Source of the DNA: Corallococcus caeni
Lineage (GTDB): Bacteria; Myxococcota; Myxococcia; Myxococcales; Myxococcaceae
Direction of reading: 5' to 3'
Assembly: GCF_036245865.1 (NCBI RefSeq)
Contig: NZ_BTTW01000003.1
Location: 434,001 to 498,000, forward strand
DNA length: 64,000 nucleotides
Below the pieces are notes generated by a model. It did not search any database. It was not told the origin of the DNA and was given only the letters and a program-made list of their open reading frames with translations. This document shows positions 34,228-43,294 of the stretch, piece after piece; within the stretch, counting starts at the first letter, position 1, and every line of letters begins with the position of its first letter. The position numbers were made by a program, and so were the translations under genes.

Positions 34228-35874
34228 GTGAAGGACTTCTCGGAGAAGATCTACCTGGACTTCCTGTCGGAGCTGGACGGGCTGGAGCGCTTCCGTCAGC
34301 GCTTCCAGGAGCGACACCCGGCGGCTCCGTTGGACCGCGAGGACCCGGACGTGCGCCGCCTCATCGAGGCGATGGCGTTCTTCTCCGTGCAGACGCGGCA
34401 CGCCACGCTGCACAACCTGCGCTCCACCTGGCGCCGGCTGTTCGCGGGCTTCTTCGACTTCCTGCTGGAGCCCGTGCCCGCCGCCGCCATGGCGCAGGCC
34501 GTGCCCACGGAGAAGATGGTGGAGCCGGTGCTCCTCACCCGGGGCACGGAACTGCGCCTGACGCCCGCGGAGGGCGTCGCGGGCTCCTTCCGTCTCCAGC
34601 GCGACCTGCGCGTGCTGCCCATCTTCCTCAAGGGCACGGACGTGGTGCCGCAGGTGCGGAGCGGCCACCGGCTCATCCTGCGCTTCGAGTCCCGCTTCGC
34701 GCGCAAGGACGCCATCGACGTGCTCAGCCTGCACGTGCGGCACCTGGACGAGTACCGCTCGTCGCTGGCGGTGTTCCACGCGCTGCGCAAGCACCTGAAG
34801 CAGGTGAGCGTCGTCTACGACGAACAGGCGGACGAGCACTCCGTGGGCAGCCCCTGCGAGGTGTCCTTCAACCGGGACCCGCCCGCGCCGGACGACAGCG
34901 GCCTCTACGCGCACCCGTTCCAGCGCCTGCGCGCGTTCTTCCAGTTCCCGGAGCAGCAGCTCTTCGTGCACGTGAAGGTGCCGCCGCCGCGCGGCAACTC
35001 CTGGATGCGCTTCTGCCTCTGCCTGGACCTGGACAAGGACTGGACGGTGGGCCGTTCGCTGCACCCGGACTTCTTCCAGCTCTTCACCGTGCCGGTCGTG
35101 AACCTCAAGGCGGAGCCCGCGCAGGTGGTGGTGGCGGACGGCACGCGCGCGGAGCACCCCATCCTCAGCATGAGCGCGGGGCGCGAGTTCAGCCTGCACT
35201 CGGTGACGGGCGTCTTCGAGATGACCAAGGCGGGCCTGTCCCCGCTGCGGCCCGCGTTCCTGCCCGGCAAGGGGCCCAGCTACGAGGTGGACGAGACCTT
35301 CGACGAGAAGCTCACGTCCCGGCAGAGCCTCATCGTGCGCATGCCGGAGGCGTTCACCGCCCCGCGCAAGATCGTCCTGGAGGCGCTGTGGCACCAGCCG
35401 CAGTTCTCCGCGCAGGCGGCGGGCAGGGTGGAGGTGTCCGTGCCGGGCCGCCACATCGAGGGCCTGAAGTTCCAGACCGTGGGCAGCCTCCAGCCCCACC
35501 GCGACAGCGTGCTACGGGATGACGTGGAGGCGTTGACGCAATTCCTCGCATGGAAGGCGAAGCCCACGCTGGGGCGGGACGAGGTGGTCGCCCTGCTGGG
35601 TCACCTGGGGACCCCGGCGGAGAGCCCGTTCCGCCGCGTCCTTCCGTGGCTCAAGGAGTTGAAGTTCAGTGTCGTGCCCGACAGCGCGCTCAAGGGGTCG
35701 GGGCTCCGGCACGCCTACGAGGCCGTGATGGAGCCCTTCGACCAGAGCTTCGAGCCTGTCGTCATCTGCTTTCTTGAGCAGTTGAGGGACCTGCTTGATG
35801 CTTGGAACAACGAGGCGACCGTCGAGCTCAAGGCCTCGGTGGCGGGGTTGGGGCCGCTACAGCTTCCAACATAG
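34228..35874 (+). CDS. tssF: T6SS baseplate subunit TssF
   Basis: TssF is the main wedge protein. The 548-residue product has the N-terminal pattern of the family: FLSELDGLERFRQRFQERHP, DREDPDVRRLIEAMAFFSVQTRHATLHNL, then RLFAGFFDFLLEPVPAAAMAQ (the LxPHYLxPxPS-like region). It also has LTRGTELRLTPAEG (LprGtxl). The C-terminal half with SLQPHRDSVLRDDVEALTQFLAW is consistent with TssF, though the whole protein is divergent. The start is GTG 34228 and tssL follows after 12 bp. Confidence 0.85.
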   Translation: MKDFSEKIYLDFLSELDGLERFRQRFQERHPAAPLDREDPDVRRLIEAMAFFSVQTRHATLHNLRSTWRRLFAGFFDFLLEPVPAAAMAQAVPTEKMVEPVLLTRGTELRLTPAEGVAGSFRLQRDLRVLPIFLKGTDVVPQVRSGHRLILRFESRFARKDAIDVLSLHVRHLDEYRSSLAVFHALRKHLKQVSVVYDEQADEHSVGSPCEVSFNRDPPAPDDSGLYAHPFQRLRAFFQFPEQQLFVHVKVPPPRGNSWMRFCLCLDLDKDWTVGRSLHPDFFQLFTVPVVNLKAEPAQVVVADGTRAEHPILSMSAGREFSLHSVTGVFEMTKAGLSPLRPAFLPGKGPSYEVDETFDEKLTSRQSLIVRMPEAFTAPRKIVLEALWHQPQFSAQAAGRVEVSVPGRHIEGLKFQTVGSLQPHRDSVLRDDVEALTQFLAWKAKPTLGRDEVVALLGHLGTPAESPFRRVLPWLKELKFSVVPDSALKGSGLRHAYEAVMEPFDQSFEPVVICFLEQLRDLLDAWNNEATVELKASVAGLGPLQLPT

Positions 35875-35886
35875 ACAAACACACGC

Positions 35887-36528
35887 ATGAAACTGGAGCA
35901 TTGGAACACTCTCCTGGCCACGCAGCGTCGCGTGCGCCAGCTCCTCGACCGGGCCCTGCCCGCCGAGCCCGCCCCGGGTGCGCGCCGGCCGCAGGGCAGG
36001 GTGGGGCAGGAGGCCCTGGGCCACCTGGAGCAGGCGCTCATGGTGGAGCTGGAGCGCCTGCGCGCCGTGTTCGGCGCGGACATGAGCCCGGACGAGGTGG
36101 AGGATCTGATCCGCCCCTTCGTCTTCTTCCTGGATGAGTGGGTGCTGCGGCGGCTGTCGGACGCGGAGCAACATCTCTGGCCGCTCCTGCAGCAGAACCT
36201 GTTCCAGGTCGACTCCGGCGGAGACCTCTTCTACGACTTCGTGGAAGAGAAGTTGCGCCGCAACGACACCCCCTCCATCGTCTTCGAAATGATCCGCTTC
36301 TGCCTGGCCGCGGGCTTCACCGGCCGCCTCGTGGGGCAGCCGGAGCGCATCCGCGACCTGAAGGACCGCATCTCTGAGCGCATCCCGCAGCCGGCCGCCA
36401 TGGCGCCGCCCGCGCCGGTGGTGCAGGCCTCGGTGCCCACCGTCTACGACTTCCCGGTGCACTACTACGCCGTGACGGCCGCCATCGTCCTGGGCCTGCC
36501 GGTCTTCCTGTGGTGGGTCTCCAATTGA
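35887..36528 (+). CDS. tssL: T6SS membrane complex subunit TssL (DotU family)
   Basis: TssL with TssM and TssJ forms the envelope channel. The 213-residue protein has the DotU cytoplasmic domain: DEVEDLIRPFVFFLDEWVLRRL, LWPLLQQNLFQVDSGGDLFYDFVEEKLRR and FCLAAGFTGRLVG. It ends in one C-terminal membrane helix (VTAAIVLGLPVFLWWVSN), so the bulk lies in the cytoplasm. It has no peptidoglycan-binding extension. Its TGA overlaps the TTG of the next small gene. Confidence 0.92.
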   Translation: MKLEHWNTLLATQRRVRQLLDRALPAEPAPGARRPQGRVGQEALGHLEQALMVELERLRAVFGADMSPDEVEDLIRPFVFFLDEWVLRRLSDAEQHLWPLLQQNLFQVDSGGDLFYDFVEEKLRRNDTPSIVFEMIRFCLAAGFTGRLVGQPERIRDLKDRISERIPQPAAMAPPAPVVQASVPTVYDFPVHYYAVTAAIVLGLPVFLWWVSN

Positions 36529-36842
36529 GGCCCTTCCCGACACGCGACGGCCGTCCTGCCGCGCCGGCCCCCAAGGCTCCGCCCAAGACGCTCGCGCTGC
36601 TGGACGCGCTGGAGCAGCAGGTGGGCGCCCAGTTGGGATCCTTGCGCGAGGGCGTGCAGCCCCTGCTGGACTCCGTGCGTGAGGGGCTGGTGGCGCTGGA
36701 TCCGCCCGGGGACGGGATGCTGCCGTCGCCCCTGGAGCAGGAGAAGCTGCGCGCGAAGCTCACCGCGACGCTGGAGGAGGCGGAGGACGTGCTGGAAGCA
36801 CTCCAGCTCGCCGTGACGCCGGCCGGAAGGAGCGGCGGCTGA
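36525..36842 (+). CDS. Small T6SS-locus protein of unknown function
   Basis: The 105-residue protein begins at TTG 36525, inside the tssL stop (TTGA overlap), and ends 2 bp before tssM, so it is surely cotranscribed. The N-terminal ~25 residues are basic and proline rich (PAAPAPKAPPK). The rest is one or two long amphipathic helices (TLALLDALEQQVGAQLGSL and QEKLRAKLTATLEEAEDVLE). It has no membrane segment. It may be an adaptor between TssL and TssM; that is inferred from position only. A GTG at 36510 is an alternative start. Confidence 0.6.
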   Translation: MRPFPTRDGRPAAPAPKAPPKTLALLDALEQQVGAQLGSLREGVQPLLDSVREGLVALDPPGDGMLPSPLEQEKLRAKLTATLEEAEDVLEALQLAVTPAGRSGG

Positions 36843-36844
36843 CC

Positions 36845-39800
36845 GTGGGCGCGCTCCAGTCCATCCTGGCCGCACTGAAGGCCCACTGGGTGCTCGTGTT
36901 GGGCATCGTGGTGGTGCTCGCGGCCATTGGCGTGGGCGTGACGCTCTGGTGGCGCAAGCGGCAGCGCGGGCCGTCCCTCGCGGGCGAGCAGAAGCCGCTG
37001 GCGTCGGGACAGCTGCTGGCCATCCGCAAGCAGTTCCTGTCGAAGCTGCCGTGGCGCTTCCGCGCGTCCGTGCGGGACTTCCCCACGCTGGTGGTGCTGG
37101 GCCCCGCGGGCAGCGGCAAGTCGGACCTGATTGAAGCGGAGGTGGACTGGGAGCGGCAGAAGCGCCAGTTCATGCCCAGCTACACGGACGACCCGCTCCT
37201 CAAGATCTTCCTGGGGCCGGAGGTCGTGGTGCAGGAGCTGGCCGCGCCCGTGCTGGAGGACGACTCGCACCACGCGCGGCGCGCGCTGCGCCGGCTGTGG
37301 AGGGCCACCTTCGGGCGCAAGCACGTGGGCCGGGTCGTCATCGTCCTGAAGGTGAACTGGCTGCTGGAGACCTCTCCGGACGAGGTGAAGCGCGTCACCC
37401 AGCTCCTGCGCGGCAAGATCAACCTCCTGTCGGAGGTGTGTCAGGCGCCCGTGGAGACGCGGCTGGTCCTCACGCACATGGACAGGCTGGACGGCTACGC
37501 GGACTTCGCGCAGCTGTTGCGCGCGAACGGCGTGCCGCTGCAGCTGGCGGTGCCGCCGGCCGGCAGGGAAGGGGAGCTGGCGAACGCGCTCCAGCCCATG
37601 GAGAAGTACCTGGCGCTGGGGCTCACCTCCCTGGCGCCGGACGCGTTCGAGCGGCTGGCGTCCTTCTACGCGCTCGGCGGCGAGGCCTTCGCGGTGCTGG
37701 GGCGCTTCGTGTCCACGCTGGTGGAGGGCGGCTCGCTGGCGTACCCGCTGAACCTCCAGCGCGTCTACCTGGCGTCGAAGGGCAAGGACGTCCCGCCGAC
37801 CGGGGCGCTGGCGGTGCAGGCGGATCAACCGGTGGAGCAGCTGGTCCGGGACTACCGCTGGACGCACCTGCGCCGGTGCGCGGCCATCATCGCGGTGGGC
37901 TGCCTGCCGGTGCTGCTGGCCTACGCGCACTTCTACCGGCTGCTCTTGCGCGCGCAGGACAAGCTGGACGCGTTCCAGGTGACGGTGCAGCGGCTGGAGG
38001 AGCGCAACCAGAGCGTGTCCGGCTCCGTGGTGGAGTCCCAGACGAACGACGCGGTCCGGGCGATGGAGGACCTCTGGGGCGCCACGCGCTACTGGCCGCC
38101 CCTGGCCCACAGCTTCACCGACGAGTGGGAGGAGCTGCGGGCCCGGCTCGCGCGCAGCATCCGGATGTCCTACCTGAAGCCGATGCTGGAGAAGTGCCAG
38201 GACCAGTGCCGGCGCTGCGCGAGCGAGATTCCCGGCTGCCAGCCCGCGCCCGCGTTCGCCAGCCGGAGCACGCGCGCCACGCCGCTGACCCCGGCGTCCC
38301 GCGTGGATGACGGCTGCCACCAGGAGACGCTCTGCCGGCCGGAGCAGGTGCTCTACACGCTGGGCGTGCTCTACGCCTCGCGCAACGAGGACCTGGGCCA
38401 GTTCGTGCTGCGCAGCGTGCACGGCGCGCACAAGAAGCAGCTGGGGTGGACGGCGGAGGCCTTCGGGCTGAGCCTGGCGGGGGCTACGGACCAGGAGCCC
38501 AACTGGCTGGATGCGATGGGCTTGGCGGAGCCGATGATCGCCAACTACGTCATCGCCAGCGACAAGCCCTTCGACGAGAACGTCCCCTGGACGCGCTGGC
38601 CCTTCTCCTACCTGACGATGGACGGCCTGCTGGGCCCGTGGCGCGACCACTTCACGCAGCTGCAGGACGCGCTGGCCGCGAAGGAGCTGGACCTGGCCCG
38701 GTGGCGCGCGCTCGGCGACGATCGCGAGCGGCTGCGCGCCTCGCTGGTGGAGACGGCGCCGTACAGCTCCGCCCGCAAGGTGATGGACCTCATCAACGCG
38801 TCGGACGCGGAGCCGGACGCCAGCCAGCTCAAGGGCGTGGGCAGCCTGCTGGACTCGCTCGACTGGCTGCGCCAGAACCGCCAGACGCTGGAGGCCATCC
38901 TGCGCATGGAGGACGAAGCGGACGCCGCCCTGCGCGCCGCCGCCCGCATGACGCCCGCGGAGCTGCTCACCCGCGCGGACGGCCTCTTCGCCCCCAGCGA
39001 CGGCGACGCGCGCTACTCGGTGGAGGTGCTCCGGCGCGACTACGAGTTCCGCCCGATGGACGTGTCGCGGCAGCTGCTGGACAAGGTGCTGCGCACGCTG
39101 AAGGAGACGGGCCGCACGCCGTTCGACGGCAACGCGCTCAACCCGCGCACGGGTGAGACGACGTCCGAGGTCGCCTCCGAGGGAGTGGGGGACGACGACA
39201 CGGAGTTCACCAGCGGGCAGGCCCCGGTGGTGGGCCGCGTGCTGGGCAAGGCCGCCTTCGACGCGCAGCTGAGCCCCCTGGTGGACGAGTTCACGGAGCG
39301 GCTGGCCAAGTCGAGCCTGTCGCGCGAGGAGGCCGTGGAGCGCGCCACCTTCGTGCAGGGCAAGGTGCAGACGTTCGCGAAGCGCTACGGCCAGGACCTC
39401 TACGCGACCTACCGGGGCTACCGCTTCCGCACCACGCCGCGCGGCTCGCTGGCCAGCGACCTGTCCGTGCTGCTGCAGCCGTCCTCCCCGCTGGAGGCGA
39501 TGCTGCGCGACGTGGCGGTCCGGGCGGGCGTGGGGCCGCTGGAGAGCGAGTACTACGCGCCGATGCGCGAGGCGGTGGCGCCCTTCAAGCCGGTGGTGCA
39601 GTTGATGACGCCGGACAAGGCCGGCGCGCTCACGGAGCTGGCGGCCTACACCACGCTGGTGTCGCAGCTTCAGCAGGAGCTGTCCGGGGTAAAGCCCGCG
39701 CCGGTGAAGCCCGCCGCGCCCAAGGACCCCGCGGCTCCGGCTGGCGCGACGGCGTCCTCGGCGGGCTCGCAGCTGGCGGAGATGCTGTCGCCGGTGGGGC

Positions 39801-40666
39801 GGGTGGCGCTGAGCATGCTGCTGGAGGAGGAGGACTCGTACCTGCGCCGGGTGGACGCGTGGCTGGATCAGCACGGCCTGGTGGGCGAGTTCCGGCTGCC
39901 GTTCCGCCAGCCCTTCATCGTCGTGCGCAACCGGGGCCGCGCGGAGCTGGAGCGCGTCATCGCGGAGCAGTGGACGTACCAGGCCCGCCGCACGCTGGAT
40001 CCGCTGGTGAAGCGCTATCCGTTCAACCCCAGCGCGTCGCAGGAAGTGGATCCGGTGGAGCTGGAGGTGCTGCGCCGCAAGGACGGGGCCTTCTGGCAGT
40101 TCGTCACCCAGGTGCTGTCGCCGGTGGTGGAGGAGCGCGGGTCGGACTGGTCGATCCGCTATCCGCTGAAGTCGCGGCTGCTCCTGCCGCCGCGCATGCT
40201 CTCCGCGCTGGGCCAGCTGGGCCGCCTGTCAAAGCTCCTGTGGGACGACGAGGGCAAGCCGCGGCCCCTCGCGATGCAGGTGCGTCCGCTGCCGCTGCCG
40301 ACGGCGCCCACGCCGGACAGCTTCGTGACGCTGTCGTACCTGAAGTGCGGCGGGGCGGCGTCGTTCGGCTTCAACCAGCGGCCGGCCTGGGGTGAGTTCC
40401 CCCTGAGCTGGTGGAGCCCGCAGCCGTCGTCCATCGGCGTGGAGCTGCGCTCGCCGTCGCGGGACGGGAAGCGCTACCGCTCCATGGAGATGTCCGAGTC
40501 GTCCTGGAACTGCTTCCGCCTGCTGGAGTCCGCGACGCTGACGGACCAGTCGAACGTGGTGTGGGTGCTGCCGGGGCGCGGGCTGGCGGCGAACGAGAAG
40601 GTGCTGGAGATCAGTTTCGGGCTGCGCGGCGAGCCTTGGGCGCCATTCCGTGGGGTGGTGCCATGA
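36845..40666 (+). CDS. tssM: T6SS membrane complex subunit TssM (IcmF family)
   Basis: The 1273-residue protein is the central inner-membrane component. One membrane helix lies at ~15-35. A cytoplasmic NTPase-like domain has an intact Walker A GPAGSGKS (86-93). Another helix (AAIIAVGCLPVLLAYAHFY, about 345-365) leads to a large periplasmic region. The usual N-terminal helical hairpin seems reduced to one clear helix. The C-terminal ~200 residues (SFGFNQRPAWGEFPLSWW...) correspond to the domain that contacts TssJ. It starts at GTG 36845, and the stop overlaps the tssJ ATG (ATGA). Confidence 0.93.
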   Translation: MGALQSILAALKAHWVLVLGIVVVLAAIGVGVTLWWRKRQRGPSLAGEQKPLASGQLLAIRKQFLSKLPWRFRASVRDFPTLVVLGPAGSGKSDLIEAEVDWERQKRQFMPSYTDDPLLKIFLGPEVVVQELAAPVLEDDSHHARRALRRLWRATFGRKHVGRVVIVLKVNWLLETSPDEVKRVTQLLRGKINLLSEVCQAPVETRLVLTHMDRLDGYADFAQLLRANGVPLQLAVPPAGREGELANALQPMEKYLALGLTSLAPDAFERLASFYALGGEAFAVLGRFVSTLVEGGSLAYPLNLQRVYLASKGKDVPPTGALAVQADQPVEQLVRDYRWTHLRRCAAIIAVGCLPVLLAYAHFYRLLLRAQDKLDAFQVTVQRLEERNQSVSGSVVESQTNDAVRAMEDLWGATRYWPPLAHSFTDEWEELRARLARSIRMSYLKPMLEKCQDQCRRCASEIPGCQPAPAFASRSTRATPLTPASRVDDGCHQETLCRPEQVLYTLGVLYASRNEDLGQFVLRSVHGAHKKQLGWTAEAFGLSLAGATDQEPNWLDAMGLAEPMIANYVIASDKPFDENVPWTRWPFSYLTMDGLLGPWRDHFTQLQDALAAKELDLARWRALGDDRERLRASLVETAPYSSARKVMDLINASDAEPDASQLKGVGSLLDSLDWLRQNRQTLEAILRMEDEADAALRAAARMTPAELLTRADGLFAPSDGDARYSVEVLRRDYEFRPMDVSRQLLDKVLRTLKETGRTPFDGNALNPRTGETTSEVASEGVGDDDTEFTSGQAPVVGRVLGKAAFDAQLSPLVDEFTERLAKSSLSREEAVERATFVQGKVQTFAKRYGQDLYATYRGYRFRTTPRGSLASDLSVLLQPSSPLEAMLRDVAVRAGVGPLESEYYAPMREAVAPFKPVVQLMTPDKAGALTELAAYTTLVSQLQQELSGVKPAPVKPAAPKDPAAPAGATASSAGSQLAEMLSPVGRVALSMLLEEEDSYLRRVDAWLDQHGLVGEFRLPFRQPFIVVRNRGRAELERVIAEQWTYQARRTLDPLVKRYPFNPSASQEVDPVELEVLRRKDGAFWQFVTQVLSPVVEERGSDWSIRYPLKSRLLLPPRMLSALGQLGRLSKLLWDDEGKPRPLAMQVRPLPLPTAPTPDSFVTLSYLKCGGAASFGFNQRPAWGEFPLSWWSPQPSSIGVELRSPSRDGKRYRSMEMSESSWNCFRLLESATLTDQSNVVWVLPGRGLAANEKVLEISFGLRGEPWAPFRGVVP

Positions 40667-41169
40667 AGGGCGTGAGGCTGGCGGCGGGGCTGGTGACGGC
40701 GGTGGTGGTGGGCAGCTGCGCGGCGCCCAGCCTGACGGTGAACGTCAAGGCGCCGGCGGGCACCAACCAGGGCCGGCCGCTGTACATGCTCGTGCGCACG
40801 GTGTCGAAGACGACGATGACGGAGGGCTACGCGGACGTCGCGGCCAAGGTCATCAGCCCGGACGAGTCCGTGCTCCAGACGGTGGTCATCTACCCGAGCC
40901 GCACGAAGCAGGTGAAGATCCCCCTGCCGCCGGAGCAGGCGGTGGCGGTGAGCTTCCTCTTCACCACGCCCAACGGCGCCTGGCAGGCGCTGCTGGACGT
41001 GCCGGTGCCCAAGACGGTGGACATCGAGCTGCAGGAGAGCCGCATCCGCACGGACCTGCCCAAGAGCGTCCCGGCGCAGGACTCCACCACGCCGCCCCCG
41101 CCCGAAGCCCCCAAGGCCCCGGCCGCGCCCAAGGCCGAGCCGCCGATGTCCCTGGCCTCCCCCAAGTAG
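40663..41169 (+). CDS. tssJ: T6SS outer-membrane lipoprotein TssJ
   Basis: The 168-residue product has a lipoprotein signal with lipobox VGSC (C19). It then has the beta-sandwich segments of TssJ: LTVNVKAPAGTNQ, RPLYMLVRTVSK, TVVIYPSRTKQVKIPLP and VAVSFLFTTPNGAWQALLDVP. The C-terminal ~40 residues are a Pro/Ala/Lys-rich tail not common in TssJ. It anchors TssM to the outer membrane. It is the last gene of the plus-strand operon and converges, with a one-base gap, on the helical protein gene. Confidence 0.88.
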   Translation: MKGVRLAAGLVTAVVVGSCAAPSLTVNVKAPAGTNQGRPLYMLVRTVSKTTMTEGYADVAAKVISPDESVLQTVVIYPSRTKQVKIPLPPEQAVAVSFLFTTPNGAWQALLDVPVPKTVDIELQESRIRTDLPKSVPAQDSTTPPPPEAPKAPAAPKAEPPMSLASPK

Positions 41170-41170
41170 G

Positions 41171-43294
41171 CTACGACGCGAGCGCGTCCAGCTTCGGGCC
41201 CAGCGCGTTCAGCGCGGACGTCACCCGGCCGTTCGCCGCCGTCACCGGCTTCGCGAAGGCACCGCCCTGGAGCTGGGCGCCAATCGCATCGAGCGGGGAG
41301 AGGAGCTGCGGCTTCTGCGTCGTGGCCTGGGTGGAGACGGAGTCCACCTGCGTCTGGGCGCCCGACTTCAGGCCCTCCGCGCGCTGCTTGAAGGCCGCGA
41401 GCGCCTGATCCGCCTGGGAGGCGAGCGACGTCTCCGCGCCCGCGCGGGCCTGCTCCAGCGACGTCAGCCCGCCCGTCACGGACGTGTTCGTCGTGCCCAG
41501 GTGCGAGTCCAGCCGGCCCTTCGCGGACGTCACCTGGCCCTCCGCCGAGTCCCGCGCCGTCCGCATGCCCTGCACGGCCGCGTCGATGCCGGAGCCCACC
41601 TGCGCGTCCAGGGCCTCCAGGCGCTGGGGCACCTGCGTGTCCAGGGGCGTCACGCGGGCGGCCACCTGCTGCTTCATGGCTTCAATCTGCTGCACGCCCT
41701 GGTCCTTCACGGTGCCGATCTGCGTGACGGCCGCGGCGATGATCTGCCCCACCTGCGCGGTGGCCTGCTCGATGCCCTGGAGGATGGAGTCGGTGAGCGT
41801 GCCCATCTGCGTCACGGCCTGGGTCGTGGCCGTGTCGATCTGCGTCTGCGCCTGGGTCTGCACCGTCTCCACCTGGGAGACGATGGTCTGCTGCACCGAC
41901 TGGAGCTGCGTGCCCACCTGGGAGGAGAGCGTCCCCAGCTGCGTGGTGATCTGCGTCACCACCTGCGTGATGCCCTGCACCGCGGGGCTCACCAGCGGCT
42001 TGGGCAGGTCCGCGGCCGGGATGGCGTCCAGCAGGCCCATGGCGCGCTCCAGCAGCGCCTCCAGTGAACCGACGATCTGCTGGAAGAGGGTCTGGAGCTG
42101 CTCCAGCTTCTGGGGCAGCACCTCGAACAGCGCCATCACCTGCTGCTTGAGGGCGCTGACCGTCGCGACCAGGGTGTCCAGCGTGGTGAACGCCGCGTCC
42201 AGCGTCGCCTTCAGCGGCGCCTTGACGGTCTCCACCGCCGTGAGCGCGCCCTGCACCAGGCCGTCGATGGTGCCGCTCACCGTGGTGATGGCGGCCTCCA
42301 CCTGCTGCTGCACCTGGTCGATGAGCTTCTCCACCGCCGTGAGCTGCGCCGTGACGCTGGCCACCTGCCCGGCGATCGTCTTGCCCAGCGTGTCCAGCGC
42401 CCCGTCCGCCTGCGTCTTGCCCGCCGTCAGCGACGGGGCCACCTGGGTGTCCAGCGGGTCCACGATGGCGGCCGCCGCCGTGGCAGCGGCCATCAGCTGA
42501 TCCACCAGCGACTTGCGCTGTGCCTCCAGCGTGGACTGCTGCTGCTGGTGGGCGTCCTTCGTCGTCTTGCCCGCGTTGGCGATCTCCCGGTGCAGCGCCG
42601 CCAGCGCGCTCACGGGGTCCTTCACCACGCCGTCCAGGGTGGAGGTGAGCTGCGTGCTCCGGCCCGTCGCCGCGTCGCGGGAGGTGGCCAGCCGCACCAG
42701 CACCGCCGCCAGCGCCGCCGCGATCGTCGACCCCACGCCCGTGAGGTCCTGCGTGAGCTGCGAGCGGGTCTGCTCGATCAGCGCGTAGCCCTGCGCGCGG
42801 CGGGCCTCCGTCTCCTCCCTGGGGCCATTGCGCTTCGCGAGCTTCGCGTCGAAGGACTTCTTGTCCGCGTCGCACTTCTGGGCCACCTGCTGCTGGAGCG
42901 CGGTGAGCTGTCCTTGCGAGGACTCGGCGGAGGACTTCGCCTGCGCCTCCATCCCCTGGCTCTTCGCCGTCGCCTCCTGGCCCAGCGCCTCCGCCTGCGT
43001 GCGCGCCGTCGTGCTGGAGGCGGTCAGCGCCTGCTGGTGGCCCTGCACCTCCGTGGCCAGCGCGTCGAAGCGGGGGGAGGGGTCCGCCAGCGTCACGTTC
43101 GCCGCGTTCACCTGCGCGAGCAGTCCGCCCAGCGCCCCGGAGATGGACGGGCGCAGCGCGGCGACCTGCTCCACGACGCCCTGGACCAGGGTCTCCACCT
43201 CGCCCTTCGCGGTGGACAGGCGCGGCGTGATGCCGGAGCCGAAGCCCTCCACGGTCGACTTGTGCTTCGCCACCGTCGCGCGCAGCTCGTTCAT
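41171..43294 (-). CDS. Long helical protein encoded with VgrG2 (candidate T6SS cargo)
   Basis: The 707-residue protein is Gln/Thr/Ala/Val rich and almost entirely predicted helix. It consists of heptad- and 11-mer-like repeats such as SSQVGTQLQSVQQTIVSQVETVQTQ, AVTQMGTLTDSILQGIEQATAQVG and AQVGSGIDAAVQGMRTARDS. It has no signal peptide, cysteine cluster or enzymatic motif. The pattern resembles apolipoprotein-type amphipathic helices or pore-forming helical toxins. The start ATG overlaps the vgrG2 stop by 4 nt, so it is coupled to VgrG2, as spike-borne effectors or their adaptors usually are. No dedicated immunity gene is evident next to it. Function is unknown; a structural tape-measure-like role is the alternative. 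Confidence 0.65.
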   Translation of the reverse strand: MNELRATVAKHKSTVEGFGSGITPRLSTAKGEVETLVQGVVEQVAALRPSISGALGGLLAQVNAANVTLADPSPRFDALATEVQGHQQALTASSTTARTQAEALGQEATAKSQGMEAQAKSSAESSQGQLTALQQQVAQKCDADKKSFDAKLAKRNGPREETEARRAQGYALIEQTRSQLTQDLTGVGSTIAAALAAVLVRLATSRDAATGRSTQLTSTLDGVVKDPVSALAALHREIANAGKTTKDAHQQQQSTLEAQRKSLVDQLMAAATAAAAIVDPLDTQVAPSLTAGKTQADGALDTLGKTIAGQVASVTAQLTAVEKLIDQVQQQVEAAITTVSGTIDGLVQGALTAVETVKAPLKATLDAAFTTLDTLVATVSALKQQVMALFEVLPQKLEQLQTLFQQIVGSLEALLERAMGLLDAIPAADLPKPLVSPAVQGITQVVTQITTQLGTLSSQVGTQLQSVQQTIVSQVETVQTQAQTQIDTATTQAVTQMGTLTDSILQGIEQATAQVGQIIAAAVTQIGTVKDQGVQQIEAMKQQVAARVTPLDTQVPQRLEALDAQVGSGIDAAVQGMRTARDSAEGQVTSAKGRLDSHLGTTNTSVTGGLTSLEQARAGAETSLASQADQALAAFKQRAEGLKSGAQTQVDSVSTQATTQKPQLLSPLDAIGAQLQGGAFAKPVTAANGRVTSALNALGPKLDALAS

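Noticed and set aside
36317-39874. Long minus-strand open frame (1185 codons) opposite tssM
   Set aside because: It is a shadow of tssM and the small T6SS gene; the His/Arg/Leu-biased translation has no recognisable features.
41175-41188. GACGCG/CGCGTC inverted repeat at the tssJ/helical-gene junction as a terminator
   Set aside because: The loop is too small for the full stem and the remaining 5-bp stem is too weak to call.
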